DNA from: an uncultured Prevotella sp.
GTDB lineage: Bacteria; Bacteroidota; Bacteroidia; Bacteroidales; Bacteroidaceae
Length of the DNA: 64,000 bases
Assembly: GCA_900322035.1 (NCBI GenBank)
Contig: ONYL01000009.1
Coordinates: 1 to 64,000 of the forward strand
Direction: 5' to 3'
Part shown: positions 56,030 through 64,000 of the stretch, one piece after another
Position numbering within the stretch: position 1 is the first letter of the stretch
Layout of the letters: each line of letters begins with the position of its first letter
Position numbers and translations under genes: made by a program
The notes under the pieces: model-generated
What the model was told of the DNA's origin: nothing
Databases searched by the model: none
The model's input: the letters and a program-made list of their open reading frames with translations, nothing else

Positions 56030-57520
56030 ATGGACTGGAAAAAACTACAAAACGGTTCCGACATTCGTGGCGTGGCGCTGGAAGGAGTGCCCGGAGAGAC
56101 CGTAAACATCACGCCTGAGGTGACGGCAGCCATTGCCAAGGCCTTCATCGGATGGCTGGCCCATCACTCCGTGGACGGTGGCTCTGCCATTGCCATAGGC
56201 ACCGACTCCCGCCTCTCCGGGCCTATGCTCAAAGAGGCTTTCATCCGTGGAGCAGTGGAGACGGGGGCTACCGTCTATGACTGCGGAATGGCTTCCACTC
56301 CCGCCATGTTTATGACCACGGTAGACGACAAGCATCCCGTTGCGGGCAGTGTGATGATCACGGCGAGCCACCTGCCTTTCAATCGCAATGGATTCAAGTT
56401 TTTCACCCGGGATGGTGGCTTGGAGAAAGGCGATATCGCTGAGATCTTAGGCATGGCCGGGCGTGGCGACCTGCCTGCCCCCAAGAATGGAGGCACATGC
56501 GTGGAATTGGATTTCATGAGCCGCTACAAGTCGCATTTGGTGGATTACATTCGTTCGGGGGTAAAGGCCGCTGACTACAACAGGCCTCTCGCGGGGATGC
56601 ACATCATTGTTGATGCGGGGAATGGTAGCGGAGGTTTCTTTGTCGACGTGCTGGAAGAGCTCGGCGCCCACACGGAGGGCAGTCAGTTTACCGATCCCGA
56701 CGGACACTTCCCCAACCATATTCCGAATCCTGAAGACAAGAAGGCGATGGCGTCTGTCTGCGGGGCGGTGGTGAACAGCCGGGCCGACTTAGGAATCATC
56801 TTCGACACTGATGTAGACCGCTCTGCCATTGTGCTGCGCAACGGTGAGCCGGTCAACCGCAACGCGCTCATTGCCCTCATCGCGGCTGTCGTGCTGAAGG
56901 AGCATCCTGGTAGCACGGTGGTCACCGACAGTGTGACTTCCGACGGGCTCGCTGATTTCATCCAGCAGCATGGCGGCAGGCACCACCGTTTCAGGAGGGG
57001 CTACAAGAATGTCATCGACGAAGGCTTGCGGCTCAACAAGTTGGGCGAGGAGTGCTGGCTGGCCATTGAGACGTCGGGGCACTGCGCGCTACGTGAGAAC
57101 TTCTTCCTCGACGATGGTGCTTTTCTTGTGGCGAAGCTGATCGTCGAGGCTGCGCGCCTGAGAAAGGAGGGCAGGGAATTGGATGACCTTATCGCCTCGC
57201 TGCGGCAGCCTGAAGAAAGCACAGAGATCAGGTTCAGAGTGGATGATGACCATGTGATGGAATATGGGCAGAAAGTTCTTGACTGGTTGGCGGAGCATGC
57301 TTCGGCCGTTGGCGGATGGACGGTGGTCAGTCCCAACTATGAGGGCGTTCGCGTCAGTTGCGCAAACGATGATGAGCGGGGTTGGTTCCTGCTCCGAAAG
57401 AGCCTTCACGATCCAGTGCTGCCGCTCAACATAGAGTCGGATGAGAAAGGTGGTATTGAGACGATCCGCCAAAAGCTGTTTGAACTTCTCAAGCCTTTCA
57501 ACAAGTTGACGGTCATGTAG
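56030..57520 (+). CDS. Phosphoglucomutase/phosphomannomutase family protein
   Basis: This 496-residue alpha-D-phosphohexomutase has all four signatures: the phosphoserine loop MITASHLPFNRNGFKF, the Mg-binding loop GIIFDTDVDRSAIVL (DxDxD), the sugar-binding ETSGHCALRENFFLDDGAFL, and the C-terminal phosphate loop SPNYEGVRVSCA. The DxDVDR form and the N-terminal NGSDIRGVALEG suit the phosphomannomutase-like branch. It converts hexose-1- and -6-phosphates for glycan or nucleotide-sugar synthesis; glucose versus mannose preference is not certain. manA at 23998 is the partner activity if it acts on mannose. Confidence 0.92.
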   Translation: MDWKKLQNGSDIRGVALEGVPGETVNITPEVTAAIAKAFIGWLAHHSVDGGSAIAIGTDSRLSGPMLKEAFIRGAVETGATVYDCGMASTPAMFMTTVDDKHPVAGSVMITASHLPFNRNGFKFFTRDGGLEKGDIAEILGMAGRGDLPAPKNGGTCVELDFMSRYKSHLVDYIRSGVKAADYNRPLAGMHIIVDAGNGSGGFFVDVLEELGAHTEGSQFTDPDGHFPNHIPNPEDKKAMASVCGAVVNSRADLGIIFDTDVDRSAIVLRNGEPVNRNALIALIAAVVLKEHPGSTVVTDSVTSDGLADFIQQHGGRHHRFRRGYKNVIDEGLRLNKLGEECWLAIETSGHCALRENFFLDDGAFLVAKLIVEAARLRKEGRELDDLIASLRQPEESTEIRFRVDDDHVMEYGQKVLDWLAEHASAVGGWTVVSPNYEGVRVSCANDDERGWFLLRKSLHDPVLPLNIESDEKGGIETIRQKLFELLKPFNKLTVM

Positions 57521-57547
57521 ACCCGAGGATATCTTTCTTTGCCATCG

Positions 57548-57588
57548 GGCGATAGCAAGTCGTCATCCGGCTTGCTATCGCCGTTTTT
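57548..57588 (+). terminator. Terminator after the phosphohexomutase gene
   Basis: GGCGATAGCAAG (57548-57559) pairs perfectly with CTTGCTATCGCC (57571-57582), followed by GTTTTTC. Confidence 0.88.
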
Positions 57589-57689
57589 CATTCATCATGA
57601 CAACGGAGTGGGGGAGGTCGATTTCCTGCTCCGACATGGTTATAGACGTTAAAAAATCTGAAAGGTCTTCTCGATTGGTGTCTTTTTGT

Positions 57690-57697
57690 TAAATTTG
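57690..57697 (+). promoter_or_regulatory. -7 element of the TPR/LuxR regulator
   Basis: TAAATTTG. A transcript starting near 57704 makes the ATG at 57722 the likely start and rules out starts further upstream. Confidence 0.5.
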
Positions 57698-57721
57698 TCT
57701 CTTTCTATGAGAAGTTTTGGC

Positions 57722-59512
57722 ATGAAGATTTTATTCAGACTGTTGCAGTCTACTCGTGGAGAACGGCGCGCTGTGATGTTCGTTCTATTCTTTTCAGCTT
57801 GGTTCTGTTCCGCCTCTGTTTATGCGTCAGACTCTGTAGGCTATCATTTTCGTCCGATCGACGAGGAGTTTGACCGTATCGCCCTTCAACTCTATACCTT
57901 AGACTTGCGCAATCAGCGTGAGCGGGCCGACGGCAGGCTGGTGGCCAGTCTTGACGACATAGCGCGCCGGCGCGGCAACAAGCAACTCAAGGCCAGGGCG
58001 ATATACTGGCGGGTCAGAATGGGACAGATGAGCGCCAATCCTAAAGCGTGTATCGCTTTGCTCTGCGAGGCCCGTCGACTCTCGTCGGCAGCCTATGAAT
58101 ACGACAATGCCTGCATCAACTACCAATTGGCCGGAAACTATGAGCGTTTGGGCAACTACCTGAAATGCTACCATCTCGGACGGTCGGCCGAGGCGGTGTT
58201 CAGAAAGACAGGTGACAGCTTCTACAAAGGTAATGCCTCCCTGTTGATGGCCCAGCTCTATTTGGATATCGACATCACTGATCAGGCTGCAGTGGAGCTT
58301 GATTCTGCCGAAGCGGCTTATCGTGCAGCCGGATTGCCCCTCAACCGTATCTATTTCTTCCGCGCCCAGCTCTCCACTGGCCCCAAGAGCATTGCGCTCT
58401 ATCACAAATCCATTGCCTCGGGTGCCAACGACTGGGCCATGACCATCCAGTCGATGTCGTGTATTTCCATGGCTTGCATGGCTGCCGGACAATTGGACAG
58501 TGCTATGGTCTATGTAGACAGGGCCTTGGAGGTGATCAGGAGTCAGGGGCGTGGAAATGTACTCTTCACGGCTTTGGTGAACATTCAAAAGGGACGCGTG
58601 CTGTATGAGCAGGGCCGATACGCCGAGACCATAGCCTTGCTCAGCAGAGTGGCACGACAGGAAGGTGTGGACGATGAGCGGTTTATGGCTGATCTCTATA
58701 AGTATCTATGGCGCTCATGGGAAGCACTGCACTACGACCGGGAGGCCTATGCCTGTCTGAAACGCTACCAATACTATTATGAGCGCAACGAGAAAGAACT
58801 GAAAAAACGCGAGGTGCCCAAGGCGGTGGCCCGGGAGGTGATTGCCCGCCAAAACGATCAGATGAGGCTCTTGGAGAAGAACGCCGAGATCAGCCGCAAC
58901 TACATGTACTTGGCGTTGCTTCTCGTCATCATCGTGGGCCTTATCGTGGTCATCGTGGCGATTTGGTTCCGTCAGCGCTATAAGCTGCGCGAGCTGGAGA
59001 ACCGGCAGCTGCGCGATTCGCTCCGTCAGGAGACGCTGATCTACAACATGAACTTGAAGAATTTTGAGAATGACATCAAGCACAAGGATTGCGAGATCAG
59101 TTCCTCCACACTGCTCTTGGCCAACAAAAACGAGGTGCTGCAGCAAATCAGCGACATCACCAAACGTTACTACGACAATGGAAAGATTCCACATGAATAT
59201 GTGGATCAGGTGAACAATGCCATTAAGAGCAGCCTGCAGAACGATGATGAGTGGTCGCGATTCAAATTTCACTTCGATGCCGTGCATCCCGGCTTTTTCG
59301 TTAAATTGAAGGAGATGTGTCAGGATCTTACGGAGAACGACCTCCGGCTGTGCGCATACATCAGCATAGGGCTGCGTGCAAAGGAAATTGCCGAGATGCT
59401 GAACGTGACGCCCGACAGTGTCAATACCAACCGCTATCGCCTGCGTAAAAAGTTGCGGCTGGGACGGGGTGAGTCGCTCGACGCGCTGATCAGAAAGGTC
59501 GCCGGCAACTGA
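57722..59512 (+). CDS. TPR-containing membrane-bound LuxR-type regulator
   Basis: The protein has ~596 residues. The N-terminus has a basic stretch and a hydrophobic segment (VMFVLFFSAWFCSASVYA) that acts as signal or anchor. Residues ~50-390 are TPR-like helices in the periplasm (ACINYQLAGNYERLGNYLKC). A second membrane helix (YMYLALLLVIIVGLIVVIVA, ~395-417) leads to a coiled coil and a C-terminal LuxR/GerE HTH (DLRLCAYISIGLRAKEIAEM, LNVTPDSVNTNRYRLRKKLR). The design parallels the AraC-type regulator at 25549. Its target is not next to it. It is monocistronic. Confidence 0.85.
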   Translation: MKILFRLLQSTRGERRAVMFVLFFSAWFCSASVYASDSVGYHFRPIDEEFDRIALQLYTLDLRNQRERADGRLVASLDDIARRRGNKQLKARAIYWRVRMGQMSANPKACIALLCEARRLSSAAYEYDNACINYQLAGNYERLGNYLKCYHLGRSAEAVFRKTGDSFYKGNASLLMAQLYLDIDITDQAAVELDSAEAAYRAAGLPLNRIYFFRAQLSTGPKSIALYHKSIASGANDWAMTIQSMSCISMACMAAGQLDSAMVYVDRALEVIRSQGRGNVLFTALVNIQKGRVLYEQGRYAETIALLSRVARQEGVDDERFMADLYKYLWRSWEALHYDREAYACLKRYQYYYERNEKELKKREVPKAVAREVIARQNDQMRLLEKNAEISRNYMYLALLLVIIVGLIVVIVAIWFRQRYKLRELENRQLRDSLRQETLIYNMNLKNFENDIKHKDCEISSSTLLLANKNEVLQQISDITKRYYDNGKIPHEYVDQVNNAIKSSLQNDDEWSRFKFHFDAVHPGFFVKLKEMCQDLTENDLRLCAYISIGLRAKEIAEMLNVTPDSVNTNRYRLRKKLRLGRGESLDALIRKVAGN

Positions 59513-59519
59513 TACAATG

Positions 59520-59545
59520 CATCATTCATGATTGCCATGCGGAGC
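59520..59545 (+). repeat. Copy of the ATTCATnATT/GCGGAGC repeat
   Basis: This segment matches 22271-22296 at 23 of 26 positions (CATCATTCAT, then ATT, then GCGGAGC). It starts eight bases after the regulator's stop codon. Confidence 0.55.
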
Positions 59546-59594
59546 CGGAATATAACAAAAGAGAGTAGAAAAAATGATAATTTTGTGCTTTTGT

Positions 59595-59625
59595 TTGGCT
59601 TTGCAATATGAAATGATTACCTTTG
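59595..59625 (+). promoter_or_regulatory. Promoter of the XRE-cupin/acyl-CoA synthetase operon
   Basis: TTGG (59595-59598), 19-base spacer, TACCTTTG (59618-59625). The ATG at 59657 follows 31 bases later. Confidence 0.8.
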
Positions 59626-59656
59626 CCGTGATAATACTACGATTCTATAAGTAATA

Positions 59657-60220
59657 ATGAGTATGCAGGAAGATTCTTTAAAACAGATTGGACAACGGTT
59701 GAAAGGCCTGCGCGAAGTGCTCGGCATCCCACCAGAGGAGATTGCCGGCGTCTGCCAGGTACCGTTGGAACGTTATTACAAGATGGAGGAGGGGCTGGTG
59801 GATCCCTCGGTTTACCGCCTCTCCAAGATTTCCAAACGATATGGCATCAGCCTCGACGTGCTGCTCTTCGGTGAGGAGCCCCGCATGAGTTCCTACTTCG
59901 TTACCCGCAAGGACCAGGGACTCAGCGTTGACCGCCGCAAGGATTATAAATACCAAAGTCTCGCCGCCGGATTCCGCAACCGCAAGGTAGACCCGTTCAT
60001 GGTGACCGTAGACCCCATGCCAGAAGGTATGAACCACTCCAAAAACCATCATGAGGGCCAGGAGTTTGACTATGTCATCGAGGGCACGCTCGAAATCACG
60101 ATCGATGAACGCGTCATCGTGCTTGGGCCCGGCGACAGCATTTATTTCGATTCCTCATCCATGCATTGTATGCGGGCACTTAACAATGAGCCCGTGAAAT
60201 TCCTTTGCTTGGTCATCTGA
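59657..60220 (+). CDS. XRE-cupin transcriptional regulator
   Basis: In this 187-residue protein the first ~70 residues are an XRE helix-turn-helix (LKQIGQRLKGLREVLGIPPE, LSKISKRYGISLDVLLF). The C-terminal ~85 residues are a cupin barrel with metal-binding-like histidines in MNHSKNHHEGQEFDYVIEGT and the second motif LGPGDSIYFDSSSMHCMRAL. XRE-cupin proteins usually sense a small ligand that is a substrate or product of the adjacent enzyme. The acyl-CoA synthetase gene starts 22 bases downstream, so it should control its own operon in response to an acid or acyl-CoA. Confidence 0.9.
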   Translation: MSMQEDSLKQIGQRLKGLREVLGIPPEEIAGVCQVPLERYYKMEEGLVDPSVYRLSKISKRYGISLDVLLFGEEPRMSSYFVTRKDQGLSVDRRKDYKYQSLAAGFRNRKVDPFMVTVDPMPEGMNHSKNHHEGQEFDYVIEGTLEITIDERVIVLGPGDSIYFDSSSMHCMRALNNEPVKFLCLVI

Positions 60221-60242
60221 TATATATATAATAGGTAGTCAA

Positions 60243-61919
<1,677 letters not shown>

Positions 61920-61932
61920 TTCTCATTTCGTC

Positions 61933-62015
61933 ATTCATAATTCATAATTGTTGCTGCGCGCCCTCCTTTAATGCTTTATCGGGCTCCGCGAAGCAATGAA
62001 TTATGAATTATGAAT
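61933..62015. repeat. Long AT-rich palindrome after the acyl-CoA synthetase gene
   Basis: ATTCATAATTCATAATT plus GTTGCT (61933-61955) is the inverted complement of 61992-62015 with a single-base difference in length. The ~36-base centre also contains inverted GCGCG and CGCG blocks. It forms a hairpin of about 24 pairs. It may double as the terminator of the operon. It shares ATTCATAATT words with the region at 22250-22405. Confidence 0.65.
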
Positions 62016-62108
62016 ATTATTATGCTCCTGCTGTTTTCTTTCTTCCTCACCTTTCCTGTTTTTCATTCCAACTGACAATGCATGATGAATCCTCAGTTCA
62101 GCACGATG

Positions 62109-62130
62109 TTCTGTGGCGCACTCACAGTAT
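62109..62130 (+). repeat. 22-base unit, first isolated copy
   Basis: TTCTGTGGCGCACTCACA and its next four bases recur at 62272-62293 with 19 of 22 identical. It is related to the GGCATTCGCCAC units that follow. Confidence 0.55.
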
Positions 62131-62271
62131 TTTGCTAACGCAGCGGCTGTATCAACCATAAACGTGACTAAGCCGCACATGTATCAACCAAATATAAAAG
62201 TAATGTTCAACCGGGTCAACCAACATTAATAATAAGGCTTAAACTAGTCAACCAAAAACGTTAAACTACAA

Positions 62272-62402
62272 TTCTGTGGCGTACTCACAATGTTGCGGCA
62301 TTCGCCACACGGTGTTGCGGCATTCGCCACACGGTGATGTCGCATTCGCCACACGGTGATACGGCATTCGCCACACGGTGATGCGGCGAATGCCATGGAA
62401 GA
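62272..62402 (+). repeat. Tandem 22-base array with GGCATTCGCCAC core
   Basis: After a 22-base TTCTGTGGCG-type unit (62272-62293), four units of 22 bases follow: 62293-62314, 62315-62336 (identical), 62337-62358 and 62359-62380. Each ends CATTCGCCACACGGTG. A partial, inverted-core fifth unit starts at 62381 and ends GCCATGGAAGATGG, like the end of 40093-40140. There are no spacers, so this is not a CRISPR array. Confidence 0.8.
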
Positions 62403-62528
62403 TGGATCGCCGGCGGGTCTTTGTTGGCCGATCATCCTTATGATGTCTTTCCCTGCCAGCCGATTGTTACAAACCTGTTACGTTTTTGTTTACGATACGG
62501 TTACAATGCGAAATCTATCTCCTGTCAG

Positions 62529-62560
62529 TTTGCCGGTTAGCGAAAACTTGATTAACTTTG
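62529..62560 (+). promoter_or_regulatory. Consensus promoter without an assigned gene
   Basis: TTTG (62529-62532), 20-base spacer, TAACTTTG (62553-62560): a full Bacteroidetes promoter. Only a 52-codon frame (62562) lies behind it, so it may drive a micro-gene or a small RNA. Confidence 0.65.
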
Positions 62561-62561
62561 C

Positions 62562-62720
62562 ATGTGTATCATTCAAATCAGATGTTGTTTTAACCGTATT
62601 CTCATGAACAGAAATAGCCTTCTTCCTGCCGTAAAAATTCTTGTGGTAGCTTTTATTGTTAAATGTATCAATGGATTGCAGAAATCTGTTCGTTCGTCAT
62701 TGGCCATGTGTGTGAACTGA
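62562..62720 (+). CDS. Possible 52-residue (or 38-residue) micro-gene
   Basis: The frame behind the 62529-62560 promoter begins with ATG at 62562, nearly at the predicted transcript start, or with ATG at 62604. From the second start it reads MNRNSLLPAVKILVVAFIVK, with a short hydrophobic segment, and ends SLAMCVN. The predicted transcript could instead be a small RNA ending near the T-run at 62744. Low-confidence coding call; nothing like it is recognised. Confidence 0.3.
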   Translation: MCIIQIRCCFNRILMNRNSLLPAVKILVVAFIVKCINGLQKSVRSSLAMCVN

Positions 62721-62813
62721 TCAGTGTATGACCGAGCACAAGCTTTTTTGTTAAAATTTTCCTTCTGTAGTGTTAAATTACCGAAAGATGTATAAAGATA
62801 TAGAAATATATAT

Positions 62814-62821
62814 TATTTTTG
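62814..62821 (+). promoter_or_regulatory. -7 element of the GlpT-type transporter
   Basis: TATTTTTG. The predicted transcript begins near 62828 and gives an untranslated leader of ~190 bases before the ATG at 63021, long for this window. The leader contains CCGTCACAGACGG (62934-62946), a small hairpin, but no known riboswitch pattern that I can see. Confidence 0.5.
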
Positions 62822-63020
62822 CAACACATTTTTCAAATGTTCATGACATTTCGGAAGAAAATCAAAAGAAACATTTTTAAATGTTCGACCAATAACCAAA
62901 ATATTCACCCACTCACTGAACCCCATCTGCCACCGTCACAGACGGTCAGGAGTTGTTGCTCTAAGACGTGAATGAAGAAACTTAACATCAACATAACTCA
63001 TAAACATAAACAACTAAAAA

Positions 63021-64000
63021 ATGTCTAATTTCTTAACCCCACCGGCTTACAAGCCTGAGCATACCGGCCCAGAGGCCGACAAGCTGTACAAGCGCTTGCG
63101 GTGGCAAGTGTTTTTAGGAATCTTCATCGGTTATGCAGGATTCTACATCGTACGTAAGAATTTCTCTATGGCGATCCCCATGCTGGCACCTTTCGGATTT
63201 GAGAAAGGCGAGTTGGGCATCGTGCTTTCCATGAATGCCATCGCCTATGGCTTCTCCAAGTTTATCATGGCCAGTGTCTCCGACCGCAGCAATGCCCGCC
63301 GTTTTCTTCCCTTGGGTCTGGTGCTGGCAGCCCTGTCGATGATGTTCATGATCGTGCCCGTGCAGTGCATCGGTCCCGACCACAAGAACTGGGCCATCGC
63401 GCTGATGGCAGTGCTCAACTTCCTCGTAGGCTGGTTCAATGGTATGGGCTGGCCTCCCTGCGGCCGTGTGATGACCCACTGGTTCTCGCTCAAGGAACGC
63501 GGCACCTGGATGTCGGTGTGGAACTGCGCCCACAACGTGGGTGGTGCCCTCGTCGGCCCCATGTCCGTTTATGGAGCCGTCTGGTTCGGTTCGTGGTTCT
63601 ATGGCGCCGACCAGCAGCGCTACTTCCTCATCGGAACCTATCTTTTTCCGGCCTGCGTGGCTATCCTGATCGCCATCATCGCCTATTGCCTGATCCGCGA
63701 CACACCACAGAGCTGCGGTTTGCCCGCCATCGAGAAGTGGCGTGGCGACTATAGCGACACCTACAGCGAGAAGGCCGAGCAGGTGCTCTCTTCTAAGGAG
63801 ATCTTCCACACCGTGCTGACCAACCGCTTCCTCTGGTACATAGCCTTTGCCAATGCCTTTGTCTATATGGTGCGCTACGGTTGTCTGGACTGGGCTCCGA
63901 CCATCCTCACTGAGAAGGGTATCGACATCAAGAATGCCGGCTGGGCCTACTTTGCCTATGAGATGGCAGCCATCCCCGGCACCATCATCTGCGGCTGGCT
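63021..64000 (+). CDS. glpT: MFS glycerol-3-phosphate/organophosphate transporter (partial)
   Basis: The first 326 residues are present; the gene runs off the right edge. It opens MSNFLTPPAYKPEHTGPEAD with a cytoplasmic tail, then KRLRWQVFLGIFIGYAGFYI and VRKNFSMAIPML, the arginine-containing TM1 signature of GlpT/UhpT antiporters. SKFIMASVSDRSNARRFLPL is the MFS loop motif, and WPPCGRVMTHWFSLKERGTW is a family hallmark. At least eight membrane segments are visible. It exchanges organophosphate for inorganic phosphate. UhpT-like substrate use cannot be excluded. Confidence 0.88.
   Translation, partial: MSNFLTPPAYKPEHTGPEADKLYKRLRWQVFLGIFIGYAGFYIVRKNFSMAIPMLAPFGFEKGELGIVLSMNAIAYGFSKFIMASVSDRSNARRFLPLGLVLAALSMMFMIVPVQCIGPDHKNWAIALMAVLNFLVGWFNGMGWPPCGRVMTHWFSLKERGTWMSVWNCAHNVGGALVGPMSVYGAVWFGSWFYGADQQRYFLIGTYLFPACVAILIAIIAYCLIRDTPQSCGLPAIEKWRGDYSDTYSEKAEQVLSSKEIFHTVLTNRFLWYIAFANAFVYMVRYGCLDWAPTILTEKGIDIKNAGWAYFAYEMAAIPGTIICGW

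Noticed and set aside
62293..62402. CRISPR-like array
   Set aside because: Units are contiguous 22-base repeats with no unique spacers, and no cas genes are present.
62244..62435. 63-codon minus-strand frame through the 22-base array
   Set aside because: The peptide repeats with the DNA repeat and has no other support.

Overview
The window looks like a chromosome segment of a Bacteroidales bacterium, most probably Prevotella in the broad sense. Nearly every operon is preceded by the Bacteroidetes promoter pattern (a TTTG/TTGG-like -33 about 19-20 bases from a TAnnTTTG -7). Start sites lack Shine-Dalgarno runs. There are several large secreted proteins with C-terminal type IX-like sorting tails, a BspA-type leucine-rich repeat protein, and TPR-membrane-HTH regulators typical of the phylum. 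Family names are recalled from protein motifs; no database search was possible.

Region 1 (1 to about 12.0 kb) is one end of a temperate phage or phage-like element. A CI/Cro-like repressor (11255-11701, +) faces a leftward early operon: short proteins, a LuxR-type HTH protein, two unlisted micro-genes joined by overlapping start/stop codons, and a 981-residue TOPRIM primase-helicase ending at a terminator. A 470-base noncoding stretch with at least seven TTTGTGACA-like repeats follows and is a candidate replication origin or operator array. Further left come two hypothetical genes and a morphogenesis operon: ClpP-type prohead protease fused to a scaffold-like tail, major capsid protein, structural protein, PLD-like protein and a truncated gene at base 1. 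No integrase, portal, large terminase or tail gene is inside the window.

Region 2 (12.4-25 kb, mostly +) is housekeeping: two tandem NSS-family Na+ symporters, a helix-hairpin-helix protein, an exported metallophosphatase, a long-chain acyl-CoA ligase, prfB read in a single frame, a 47-residue membrane protein coupled to a CYTH protein, then convergent VanZ and DUF4252 genes, dGTPase and mannose-6-phosphate isomerase.

Region 3 (25-32.3 kb) is a surface-protein block: a decayed sorting-domain remnant, a TPR/AraC membrane regulator, a BspA-like LRR protein and a 1221-residue cleaved-adhesin-type protein. A strong hairpin separates it from the leftward pta-ackA operon, which carries a double-hairpin repeat between its genes. 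folP-cdaA (pteroate and c-di-AMP synthesis), a G-quadruplex-prone purine tract and a hybrid two-component regulator follow.

Region 4 (40-48.7 kb) holds a 45-residue peptide gene, a His-rich small exported protein, a heavy-metal RND pump fused in frame to a TolC-type outer-membrane factor, its adaptor lipoprotein, and murF. Region 5 (48.8-64 kb) has an Omp28-like protein, a 1587-residue secreted multidomain protein, a phosphohexomutase, a TPR/LuxR membrane regulator, an XRE-cupin regulator paired with an acyl-CoA synthetase, a repeat-rich 1.1 kb intergenic stretch and the start of a GlpT-type transporter. Intergenic DNA carries several repeat families: 22-base tandem units at three loci (two sequence families) and AT-rich palindromes at three loci.
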